In this document: piece by piece, positions 46,387-54,175 of the stretch
How the letters are laid out: the number at the start of each line of letters is the position of its first letter
Position numbering within the stretch: the first letter of the stretch is position 1
Assembly: GCA_964563295.1 (NCBI GenBank)
Contig: CAZLWX010000006.1
Location: forward strand, 4,702 to 68,701
DNA length: 64,000 nucleotides
From: Chryseosolibacter sp964563295
GTDB taxonomy: Bacteria > Bacteroidota > Bacteroidia > Cytophagales > Cyclobacteriaceae
Reading direction: 5' to 3'
Notes under the pieces: model-generated
Database searches by the model: none
Told to the model about the DNA's origin: nothing
What the model saw: only the letters and a program-made list of their open reading frames with translations
Translations under genes and position numbers: made by a program

Positions 46387-47491
46387 AAGGATTGCAGACC
46401 TGGCCGCCCGGGTGTTTGTTGGTGGACTATTTATTTTCTCAGGACTCATCAAACTGAATGATCCTGTCGGCACCAAGATCAAGATGGAAGAATATTTCGA
46501 GGTATTCAGTGAGGACTTCGGCTCTATTTTTCATTATTTCATTCCAGTGGCGCTCGAAATCGGCATGATCCTGATCGTGCTCGAGATAGCCGTGGGGGTG
46601 GCGGTTCTGCTGTATTATCGGATGAGGACCACCACGATCGTACTCCTGGTGTTAATGGTATTCTTCACGTTCCTGACGTTTTATTCGGCATACTTTGATA
46701 AGGTCACTGATTGCGGTTGTTTTGGTGACGCGATCAAGCTGACCCCTTGGGAATCGTTTATTAAGGATATCATCCTGATGATCCCGGTGCTTCACTTGTT
46801 CTGGCATCGGAAGCGTTATCAACCCGTGCTTCGGACTATGGAGGGACATAGTGTCATGGCTGCCGTCACCTTATTATGTCTTTTCTTAGGGATTTACGCG
46901 ATCCGCCACCTTCCTTTCATAGACTTCAGAGCCTACCGGATCGGTAATAATATTCCCGAGCAGATGCAGCCTGAAGAGCAACCCGTTTTTGAGTACGTCT
47001 TTATTCGTAAAGACGACGGTGAGGAGATCGCGTCGCAGAAATACCTGACCGACACCACCCAATACAAGTACAAGAGCGTGCGTCAGCTCAATGAAGACAA
47101 GACCAGGGCAAAGATTACCGATTACGCCGTTATGTCGGTCGATGGAGACGATGTCACCATGGAGACCTTCAGCGGCGCGAAACTGCTGATTATTATTTAC
47201 GATGTCGGACTGGCCTCCACGCGGAACATCGACGATATCCGCCAATTGATCAACGGCCTTGAGGGTAAAGTTGAGGTGATGATACTGACGGCTTCAGGTG
47301 CACAGCAGTTTGAGGCATTTCGGCATGAGTATCAACTGGCAGCGCCTTATTATTTCGCCGATGCCACCGTGCTCAAGACGATAGTCCGATCGAACCCCGG
47401 TATCACGTTGTGGGTGGATGGAACGGTCTTGGGTGTGTGGCATCACAATGATACTCCTGATGCAGACGAAGTGATCGGCCTAACCAGGTAA
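46379..47491 (+). CDS. BT_3928-type DoxX/MauE membrane protein with C-terminal thioredoxin-like domain
   Basis: The N-terminal half (about 1-175) has four or more transmembrane helices of the DoxX/MauE type, with GGLFIFSGLIKLNDPVG and the conserved TDCGCFGDAIKLTPW. The C-terminal half (about 200-370) looks like a thioredoxin fold (LLIIIYDV, then KVEVMILTASG, then PGITLWVDG) but has no CxxC. In related redox proteins this region sits where a thiol partner would bind. The gene overlaps DUF1599 by 8 bases, so the two are co-expressed. Confidence 0.83.
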   Translation: MFRRIADLAARVFVGGLFIFSGLIKLNDPVGTKIKMEEYFEVFSEDFGSIFHYFIPVALEIGMILIVLEIAVGVAVLLYYRMRTTTIVLLVLMVFFTFLTFYSAYFDKVTDCGCFGDAIKLTPWESFIKDIILMIPVLHLFWHRKRYQPVLRTMEGHSVMAAVTLLCLFLGIYAIRHLPFIDFRAYRIGNNIPEQMQPEEQPVFEYVFIRKDDGEEIASQKYLTDTTQYKYKSVRQLNEDKTRAKITDYAVMSVDGDDVTMETFSGAKLLIIIYDVGLASTRNIDDIRQLINGLEGKVEVMILTASGAQQFEAFRHEYQLAAPYYFADATVLKTIVRSNPGITLWVDGTVLGVWHHNDTPDADEVIGLTR

Positions 47492-47529
47492 CGGGATTCC
47501 CGCGCCACTCCATCAGGCGAAAAGCATAA

Positions 47530-48030
47530 ATGAAGATCTATCTCATCGGAATGCCGGGCTCCGGCAAAACCACGCTCGGGAGGCAGCTCGCCGACGAGAT
47601 GCAGACCGAATTTGTTGACCTGGACGATGAGATCGAAAAGCGCGAGCAGAAATCAGTTGCTGAGATCTTCCGTCAGAACGGCGAGGCGCATTTTCGTATG
47701 GTGGAGGCGACCGTGCTGCGTGAATGGGCCGGAAAAAATCAGAGCTTTGTGATGGCCACCGGAGGGGGCACTCCTTGTTTTCATCGAGGTATTGACGCCA
47801 TAAATGAAACGGGCATCAGTATCTTTTTGGATGTACCAGTTGAGGAGCTCGTGCGCCGGCTGGAACAGCATTCTGATCGTCCGCTGCTAGGGGAAAACGA
47901 CGATCAAACCCGCCGCGACAGAATAGAATCACTGTTGAAGGCGCGCTTGCCCTACTATCAGCGAGCAACCTTAAGAGTGCAACAACCTACCTTGGCGACA
48001 GTAATGGAAGTCCTTCGTCTCAGAATGTGA
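47530..48030 (+). CDS. aroK: Shikimate kinase
   Basis: It phosphorylates shikimate in aromatic amino-acid synthesis. The P-loop is GMPGSGKTT (residues 7-15), the shikimate-binding DLDDEIE lies at 30-36, and the conserved GGGTPC is at about 77-82. The LID has DRPLLG. The 166-residue length is typical. It follows the DoxX gene by 38 bases. Its 3' end overlaps the convergent porin gene by 11 bases. Confidence 0.95.
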   Translation: MKIYLIGMPGSGKTTLGRQLADEMQTEFVDLDDEIEKREQKSVAEIFRQNGEAHFRMVEATVLREWAGKNQSFVMATGGGTPCFHRGIDAINETGISIFLDVPVEELVRRLEQHSDRPLLGENDDQTRRDRIESLLKARLPYYQRATLRVQQPTLATVMEVLRLRM

Positions 48031-49573
48031 ATCCGACAGTAGCCAGCAAGGTGGTCGTTCTGAATCTTTGAATAACGATGGGGTCGGGCCCATCAACAAA
48101 ATAAGGCGAACGACGCCTATTTGTGTCGCTAAAGATCGCGGCAATGTCCACAAAGAAATCTTTGACGCGCAAGCCCGCGCCGGTTGAAAATGCCTGGATG
48201 CGCTGGTCTACGTTATCGTTGGTCACGTATGGATCTGGCATAAAGCTATAACCAGCACGCAAGCGGTAGTTATCAAGCCTAACCTCTGCACCAGCCCTAT
48301 AGTTGACTACGCTTTGATATTCACCTTTAATAACGCTATTATCGCCGTCGAAGTCGTCGTCAATCTGAGAGTTGTATTTGGCCTTCGAATAATTCACCAG
48401 TTCGACATCGGCGGTTACAAAGCCATATTTGGAAATCAGTGTGACGCCGGCGTTGAGACGCATCGGAGTCGTCAGGTTGTATTCGGAGATCAGTGGTTCA
48501 CCGAACTCCTCGTAAACATTGGGCTGTCCGGGGAAGCTGTTGCTGTCGGGTATCCCGTAAATATTCCATTCGCTGTCGATTCGGGCTTCATAGCTATCGG
48601 TGATCGTGTAGTAGGTGGGCGTCACCCAGGAAGCTCCAACCTGCAGGAAATTGACTGGCCTGAATATGCCGCCAAGGGTGAAGTTCACTCCAGACCCAGT
48701 GATGTTATAATTTTCGTCCGTCTCGAAGTGATCAATCGGACGATATTCCGGGTCTTCGCTGAACCGGAAATTCGATTCGCGAAACATTTGCCTTAGTTTA
48801 AATCGGAGTGATGTAATGCCGATGCCCGCTCCCAAAAATAGCTTATCGTTAAAATTGGCACCATACGATATCGACCACTGCGTTTGCGCGCCTTTTGCCT
48901 CGTTGATTTCGCGTTGCTCAATCGTTCTGATCTCCGCCGGGAAGCCTGGTTCGGCCGGAAGCGGGCTCAGCACGGAATTGTAAGTGTCGCTACCGGCGGG
49001 GACATCCTCAATAAGGTAATTGTTGTATGCCAGTCCGGTGAGCGTAAAGAAGTTGTCGCCGGGCTCGTCGCCAATCCACAGCATGCTTTCCGGATCACGA
49101 CCCGCTGCATCGGCGATGAAGTAGTCAATCATGGAATTCTCATCATTCTGTGCCTGGTACCAGAAGTTGCGGTTGAGGCTGTTGACGCGGCTCATGGTCA
49201 GCGCAAAGCTTCCGCCAAGGAAGCCATGGTCGTTGCCGGAAGGCTGATGATACGTGAGGCTTAATCCCGGCAGATGGAACACCGTCTTGCTGTCGTCGGT
49301 AGGTGTGTTTCGATAGGTGGAAGTATTATTCTGGAGGTCCAATCCGGGTGTGATCGTGAACTCAGAGCGGTTGTACATGCCCAACCCAGCCGGGTTGGAC
49401 AACGCTGAGCTGAAGTCACCACCGAGCGCGGTCTGGGCGCCTCCAAGGGCCTGAATGCGGGCGCTTCCGCCTCGGTTAGTCCGGGAGAAAAGAAGCGCGT
49501 TGTCAACGAAGTCCTGGGCAAAAGCGCCCAAGCCAACGGACATGAGGGTAACAGTGAAGATAATTCTCTTCAT
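48020..49573 (-). CDS. OmpP1/FadL/TodX-family outer-membrane channel
   Basis: A signal peptide (1-19, ending GAFAQ) leads into a 517-residue beta-barrel with the FadL-type N-terminal hatch (SARIQALGGAQTALGGDFSS, then NPAGLGMYNRSEFTI). Strong alternating strands end in LATVGFTF, with a terminal Phe as expected for outer-membrane insertion. FadL-type channels pass hydrophobic compounds such as fatty acids. It starts 33 bases after the Y/N/W-rich secreted protein gene and probably shares its transcript. Confidence 0.9.
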   Translation of the reverse strand: MKRIIFTVTLMSVGLGAFAQDFVDNALLFSRTNRGGSARIQALGGAQTALGGDFSSALSNPAGLGMYNRSEFTITPGLDLQNNTSTYRNTPTDDSKTVFHLPGLSLTYHQPSGNDHGFLGGSFALTMSRVNSLNRNFWYQAQNDENSMIDYFIADAAGRDPESMLWIGDEPGDNFFTLTGLAYNNYLIEDVPAGSDTYNSVLSPLPAEPGFPAEIRTIEQREINEAKGAQTQWSISYGANFNDKLFLGAGIGITSLRFKLRQMFRESNFRFSEDPEYRPIDHFETDENYNITGSGVNFTLGGIFRPVNFLQVGASWVTPTYYTITDSYEARIDSEWNIYGIPDSNSFPGQPNVYEEFGEPLISEYNLTTPMRLNAGVTLISKYGFVTADVELVNYSKAKYNSQIDDDFDGDNSVIKGEYQSVVNYRAGAEVRLDNYRLRAGYSFMPDPYVTNDNVDQRIQAFSTGAGLRVKDFFVDIAAIFSDTNRRRSPYFVDGPDPIVIQRFRTTTLLATVGFTF

Positions 49574-49606
49574 TAAAAGACCTGTTTAAAGTAGAGGTGT
49601 AGGTAC

Positions 49607-50704
49607 CTAGTTGCCCCGGCCGTGCGACGATCGTGATCCTGAGCCACTGGAAGAGCTACTACTGCTGCTTCTTCCGCTGTCAAAGCTTCTGGAAGACGAA
49701 GGACTGAAGCTCGATGTGTTGGATCTTGTCTGGCTCTGCCAGGATGACCTGGTATCGGAGTTTGACATGCTGTTGTAACTCGGCCTTGACCAGCTGGAAG
49801 AAGAATTGTTCGATCGCGTCGTATTCCTCCAGGTGTTGCTGTAGTAGTCTGATCTTGTCCTCGAATTGTTATCGCTCAGTCTGCCGTTGGAATTGTCGCG
49901 GCTCCGGCCACCATTATCAAATCGACTGCTCGTGCGGCTACTGTTGATGTCGCGGCTCAACTGGCTGCTGCGCGAGTTCCTCTTCCCATATGTTGCGCCA
50001 GGACGGCCATTGTCGGAAATAACCACCACGGTACCGGGATAGTACCCGCCCCCGTAGTAGTTGCCGTAACTGTTCCAGTAATAAGGATCGCGATAGAAGG
50101 CGGAACTGTAGTACGGCGAGTAACCCGAATAATAGAGATTGTTGTAATAGTAAGGATTGCCCCAGCCTGAGCCCCAACCGTAATCCCAGGGCCTGCCATA
50201 GTAGAAACTGAATGAACTGCCCCAGCCGGCCTGATAGTAAGGGTTCGCCCATGGATTGCCATACGGATCATAAGCCGACCCGTAGTAGGGAGAATTCCAG
50301 GCATAAATGGACGGCGTCCAGTAATTAGGACGGTACCACGAGTTGGAATACCAATTGTTGAAGTTATTGTTCCAGCGGTTGAATTGGCTTTGATTATTTC
50401 GATAGTTGCTGACGTAATAATCTTCCTCCTCGGCGCGCGCACTCTGCGCTTGAGACCGGGATGTGTATTCCGGGTTCACATTGCGCGCGGAATAACTGTC
50501 GGTCGGATTGATTTCGTTTGCATCCGACTCTGAGCGAGACCTTGCCCGATTATCGGAAATCGGCGACTTCGCCGATGCCCGCGCAGCCAGTAATGCCGCA
50601 CGGTCGCCCGAGTTAAAATACATGTCATCGTTTTCCAACTCCTGGGCGGCGGCGCCCAATGTGATGGATGCAAAAAGCGCGGCGAAGATGACCTTGGTTT
50701 TCAT
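49607..50704 (-). CDS. Secreted Tyr/Asn/Trp/Ser-rich low-complexity protein, unknown
   Basis: A signal peptide (1-20, ending GAAAQ) is followed by a charged region. Residues about 105-225 are dominated by Tyr, Trp, Asn, Gly and Pro (for example NNFNNWYSNSWYRPNYW and PYYYNNLYYSGYSPYYSS). After a short strand (GTVVVISDNGRPG) comes a Ser/Arg/Asn-rich tail ending in a poly-Ser stretch. There is no recognised domain. The composition is prion-like or adhesive. It lies 33 bases upstream of a FadL-type porin gene on the same strand, suggesting an envelope or matrix role. Confidence 0.78.
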   Translation of the reverse strand: MKTKVIFAALFASITLGAAAQELENDDMYFNSGDRAALLAARASAKSPISDNRARSRSESDANEINPTDSYSARNVNPEYTSRSQAQSARAEEEDYYVSNYRNNQSQFNRWNNNFNNWYSNSWYRPNYWTPSIYAWNSPYYGSAYDPYGNPWANPYYQAGWGSSFSFYYGRPWDYGWGSGWGNPYYYNNLYYSGYSPYYSSAFYRDPYYWNSYGNYYGGGYYPGTVVVISDNGRPGATYGKRNSRSSQLSRDINSSRTSSRFDNGGRSRDNSNGRLSDNNSRTRSDYYSNTWRNTTRSNNSSSSWSRPSYNSMSNSDTRSSWQSQTRSNTSSFSPSSSRSFDSGRSSSSSSSSGSGSRSSHGRGN

Positions 50705-50850
50705 AAGCCTGAGGTTAGTCTGTTTGGTAATAACGTCTGTCGGAGCGAAACGATTCGTTTAAAAGTACAAAATAATCCGGACTTAGGAGATCGAAACTGG
50801 ACACCTCCAGGCTCGAAAAAGAGTCGCGCGAAAATCCCCGCATTCCCGAT

Positions 50851-50858
50851 TATATTTG
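50851..50858 (+). promoter_or_regulatory. Putative -7 promoter box for proS
   Basis: The plus strand reads TATATTTG, an exact TAnnTTTG match, 41 bases before the proS ATG. No -33 element is evident. Confidence 0.4.
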
Positions 50859-50899
50859 CCGTTCGATCACATGAATATTTAGGCAAAAATTATACCAAT

Positions 50900-52378
50900 A
50901 TGGCGAAAGCGTTACCGACGAGAGAAGATGATTACTCCTTGTGGTACAACGAGTTAGTAAAAAAGGCCGACCTCGCCGAGCATTCCGATGTGCGTGGGTG
51001 CATGGTCATCAAGCCCTACGGGTTCAGTATTTGGGAAAAGATGCAGCAGGCGCTCGACAAAATGTTTAAGGACACCGGGCATTCCAACGCGTACTTTCCG
51101 CTGTTTGTGCCGAAGCACCTGTTCGAGGCCGAAGAAAAAAACGCAGAGGGGTTCGCGAAGGAGTGCGCTATCGTCACACACTACCGGCTAAAGGCCGATG
51201 TGTCGCAAAAGGGAAAGTTGATTGTCGATCCTGAGGCCAAACTGGAGGAAGAATTGGTGGTGAGGCCGACCAGCGAAGCCATCATCTGGAATACATACAA
51301 GAAGTGGATTCAGTCGTATCGCGACCTGCCGCTGTTGATCAACCAATGGGCTAACGTGGTCCGTTGGGAGATGCGCACGCGGTTGTTCCTGCGCACTGCG
51401 GAGTTTCTGTGGCAGGAAGGACATACCGCGCACGCTACTGCCGAGGAAGCCGTCAACGAGACCACTCAGATGCTCAACGTCTATGCGACCTTTGCGGAAG
51501 AATTTATGGCGTTGCCGGTAGTCAAAGGAAGAAAGACCGAAAGTGAAAGATTTCCCGGCGCAGTAGACACCTATTGCATCGAAGGAATGATGCAGGACGG
51601 TAAGGCGCTCCAGGCTGGAACATCACACTTTCTCGGGCAAAATTTTGCCAAGGCCTTCGATGTGCAATTCACCAATAAGGAAGGCAAGCTCGAAGGCGTT
51701 TGGGGAACATCCTGGGGCGTGAGCACGCGACTCATGGGTGCGCTGATCATGGCTCACTCCGACGACGACGGATTAATCCTGCCGCCGAAGCTGGCTCCGA
51801 TCCACGTTGTGATTGTTCCGATCTTCAAAAGTGAAGAGGAGTTGAATAAAATCGCCGAACGCGCCGACCGGGTCGCGAACGAGTTGCGGAGACAGGGACT
51901 AACCGTGAAATTCGATCAACGCGATACACATAAACCTGGATTCAAGTTTGCCGAGTGGGAACTGAAAGGTGTGCCTGTACGGCTGGCGATCGGACCCCGC
52001 GACATCGAGCAGGGTACGGCGGAAGTGGCCCGGCGTGACACGCGCGATAAAGTCGTGATGAAACTTGATGAGATTGCCACGTTGGTACCCAGGCTCCTTG
52101 ATGATATCCAGCAATCGATCTACAACAAAGCCCTCGATTTCCGGAAGGCGCACACGACAGTTGTCGATGACTACGGGGAGATGAAAAAAGTTCTCGACGG
52201 CAAGGGCGGCTTCGTATCTGCACATTGGGATGGTACGGCCGAAACTGAGGCTGCCATCAAGGAGGAGACCAAGGCGACGATCCGCTGTATTCCGCTCGAC
52301 GCGCTGGAGGAGAAGGGCAAATGTATCTACTCGGGAAAACCGTCCTCGCGGAGGGTGCTGTTTGCACGGGCGTACTGA
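50900..52378 (+). CDS. proS: Prolyl-tRNA synthetase, eukaryote/archaeal-type
   Basis: It charges tRNA(Pro). The 492-residue protein is the short ProS type without the bacterial editing insertion. Class II motif 2 reads RWEMRTRLFLRTAEFLWQEG, motif 3 lies in GVSTRLMGALIM, and the anticodon-binding domain follows (about 290-385). A C-terminal domain follows, ending in RRVLFARAY, the conserved C-terminal Tyr seen in this class. It stands alone as a transcription unit and is followed by a repeat-rich spacer. Confidence 0.97.
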   Translation: MAKALPTREDDYSLWYNELVKKADLAEHSDVRGCMVIKPYGFSIWEKMQQALDKMFKDTGHSNAYFPLFVPKHLFEAEEKNAEGFAKECAIVTHYRLKADVSQKGKLIVDPEAKLEEELVVRPTSEAIIWNTYKKWIQSYRDLPLLINQWANVVRWEMRTRLFLRTAEFLWQEGHTAHATAEEAVNETTQMLNVYATFAEEFMALPVVKGRKTESERFPGAVDTYCIEGMMQDGKALQAGTSHFLGQNFAKAFDVQFTNKEGKLEGVWGTSWGVSTRLMGALIMAHSDDDGLILPPKLAPIHVVIVPIFKSEEELNKIAERADRVANELRRQGLTVKFDQRDTHKPGFKFAEWELKGVPVRLAIGPRDIEQGTAEVARRDTRDKVVMKLDEIATLVPRLLDDIQQSIYNKALDFRKAHTTVVDDYGEMKKVLDGKGGFVSAHWDGTAETEAAIKEETKATIRCIPLDALEEKGKCIYSGKPSSRRVLFARAY

Positions 52379-52420
52379 GCCTAGTTCGAAGTTTGTAGTT
52401 GTTTGTAGTTTGAAGTTCGG

Positions 52421-52498
52421 GGCCTTTCGGGTTCCAGGCTGTGCACGTCGCCGGCAATCCGGCTGGCCTCCCGAAGCATCGGGACCGGCCTTTTTTGT
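52421..52498. repeat. Dispersed intergenic repeat, copy B
   Basis: The element begins GGCCTTTCGGGTTCC, continues through CCAGGCTGTG, GTCGCC and ATCCGG, contains the inverted pair CCCGA/TCGGG, and ends ACCGGCCTTTTTTGTG. The same order of motifs is found in copy A at 16556-16680, which is longer by internal insertions. It lies 42 bases after proS. The GC-rich stem and T-run could let it act as the proS terminator. Confidence 0.68.
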
Positions 52499-52557
52499 GT
52501 TGGAATTTTCGCGAAGAAAGGTGATAGCGAAGACTGGGCACCAGACCTTCAAACTTT

Positions 52558-52589
52558 AACACCTCAACACCTCAACACTCCAACACTTC
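52558..52589. repeat. Short tandem repeat (8-base unit) upstream of nfeD
   Basis: Four 8-base units read AACACCTC, AACACCTC, AACACTCC and AACACTTC. They lie 12 bases before the predicted nfeD promoter box. A second direct repeat (GTTTGTAGTT twice) lies at 52391-52410. The spacer 52379-52625 has no gene. Confidence 0.7.
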
Positions 52590-52600
52590 AGTAATTTCAT

Positions 52601-52608
52601 TATTTTTG
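52601..52608 (+). promoter_or_regulatory. Putative -7 promoter box for nfeD-floA
   Basis: The plus strand reads TATTTTTG, an exact TAnnTTTG match, 17 bases before the nfeD ATG and directly after the AACACCTC tandem repeat. Confidence 0.45.
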
Positions 52609-52625
52609 CTTCTTACCCCACCGTC

Positions 52626-53096
52626 ATGTTGATGTGGATCATCGTAATTTGTCTCTTACTGATTGGCCTGGCCCTGATCATTGTTGAACTGGTCTTTGTG
52701 CCCGGCACAACCATTATCGGCCTTTTGGGACTCATTTTCGTCGTCGCTGGTATCGTTATCAGTTATCGGCACTTCGGCAATGAAACAGGTTTTTACATTC
52801 TCACAGGCACGCTGGTGATAACCCTTGCGAGCCTGATCTGGAGTTTCAGGGGAGGGGCGTGGTCGAAGTTCTCGTTAAAGACGTCCATTGCGTCGAAGGT
52901 GAATGAGGGTATGGTTACAGCCCTGAAGATTGGTGATGAAGGTCTAACAACCTCCACTCTTCGTCCCTTCGGCAAGGCGGAATTTGGCGGCAGACAGTAC
53001 GAGGTGAAGAGCGCGGGCGACTACATGGAGTCTGGCACCCGGGTGCGAATCAAGGAGATCAATTCAAATCAAATAGTTGTCGAACCCATTAACTAA
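52626..53096 (+). CDS. NfeD-family membrane protein (short form)
   Basis: The 156-residue protein has three transmembrane helices (about 3-22, 30-46 and 57-77) and a C-terminal OB-fold (about 90-156, with GMVTALKIGDEGLTTSTLRPFGKAEF). This is the short NfeD type without a protease domain. NfeD proteins accompany SPFH/flotillin proteins, and here floA follows after 8 bases. The pair is expected to organise membrane microdomains. Confidence 0.9.
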   Translation: MLMWIIVICLLLIGLALIIVELVFVPGTTIIGLLGLIFVVAGIVISYRHFGNETGFYILTGTLVITLASLIWSFRGGAWSKFSLKTSIASKVNEGMVTALKIGDEGLTTSTLRPFGKAEFGGRQYEVKSAGDYMESGTRVRIKEINSNQIVVEPIN

Positions 53097-53104
53097 CCTA
53101 AGTC

Positions 53105-54100
53105 ATGGACCTTACATCTGGCGCACCGCTGCTGATTCTGATCTTTGCAGCCATTGTCCTGTTCTTTATCTTCCTGTACTTCGTCCCTATCAATCTCTGG
53201 ATCACCGCGCTGTTTTCCGGCGTCAGGGTCGGATTATTCGACCTTGTCTTCATGCGAATCCGGAAGGTGCCGCCGCGTGTGGTAGTTGATTCGCTGATTA
53301 CGGCGACGAAGGCTGGGCTCGAACTGTCGTCCAATGAATTGGAAACGCACTATCTGGCAGGCGGGAACGTTCCCAACGTCATTCGCGCCCTGATCTCGGC
53401 AGACAAAGCCAACATCACCCTGAGTTTCAAACAGGCCACTGCCATCGACCTCGCCGGTCGTGACGTCTTTCAGGCTGTGCAAATTTCCGTAAATCCAAAA
53501 GTGATCACGACACCCAAGGTCGCGGCAGTAGCTGCGGATGGAATCCAGCTTATCGCAGTTGCTCGCGTAACCGTCAGGGCCAGCATTGCTCAGCTCGTCG
53601 GTGGCGCCGGCGAAGATACGATCCTTGCCCGTGTCGGTGAAGGAATTGTCTCATCCATCGGCTCAGCCAAATCACACAAGGAAGTGCTTGAAAGTCCCGA
53701 CAACATTTCGAAACTCGTTCTTTCCCGGGGACTCGACGCGGGAACGGCTTTTGAAATATTGTCTATTGATATTGCCGACGTCGATGTAGGAGCCAATATC
53801 GGTGCGAAATTGCAGATCGACCAGGCATCCGCCGATCTCAAGGTGGCCGAAGCCCGCGCCGAGGAACGCCGCGCCATGGCCGTCGCGCTCGAGCAGGAAA
53901 TGAAGGCCAAGGCTCAGGAAGCCCGCGCGAAAGTAATCGAAGCCGAAGCAGAAATTCCAAAAGCTATCTCCGAAGCATTCGTGAAAGGAAATTTGGGGGT
54001 AATGGACTATTACAAAATCCAGAACGTCCAGGCTGACACCGGCATGCGACAGGCTATCTCCGGCTCAGGGCAATCAAGTCAGCAATCCAAGAAGGAATAA
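53105..54100 (+). CDS. floA: Flotillin-like protein FloA
   Basis: This SPFH-family scaffold of lipid-raft-like domains is 331 residues long. A membrane hairpin (about 8-28) precedes the SPFH domain (about 50-230, e.g. VPPRVVVDSLITATKAG). A coiled-coil region rich in Glu/Ala repeats follows (about 230-300, EARAEERRAMAVALEQEMKA). The C-terminus ends in Gln/Ser-rich residues. It forms an operon with nfeD and ends at a hairpin terminator shared with the convergent WG-repeat gene. Confidence 0.95.
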   Translation: MDLTSGAPLLILIFAAIVLFFIFLYFVPINLWITALFSGVRVGLFDLVFMRIRKVPPRVVVDSLITATKAGLELSSNELETHYLAGGNVPNVIRALISADKANITLSFKQATAIDLAGRDVFQAVQISVNPKVITTPKVAAVAADGIQLIAVARVTVRASIAQLVGGAGEDTILARVGEGIVSSIGSAKSHKEVLESPDNISKLVLSRGLDAGTAFEILSIDIADVDVGANIGAKLQIDQASADLKVAEARAEERRAMAVALEQEMKAKAQEARAKVIEAEAEIPKAISEAFVKGNLGVMDYYKIQNVQADTGMRQAISGSGQSSQQSKKE

Positions 54101-54129
54101 TAGCCAACACCTATTGAGATTGTTACTGA

Positions 54130-54175
54130 TCAGAGCCTCCTTTACAATCGGAGGGTCTTCCACTCTGATTTTTTC
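54130..54175 (+). terminator. Hairpin terminator after floA
   Basis: ATCAGAG (54130-54136) pairs with CTCTGAT (54164-54170), with an inner CCTCC/GGAGG stem (54137-54141 and 54151-54155), followed by six T residues. It overlaps the 3' coding end of the convergent WG-repeat gene, so that gene's last codons double as the terminator stem. Confidence 0.72.

Noticed and set aside
52558..52589. A CRISPR-like array
   Set aside because: The units are 8 bases long and contiguous with no spacers. It is a simple tandem repeat.
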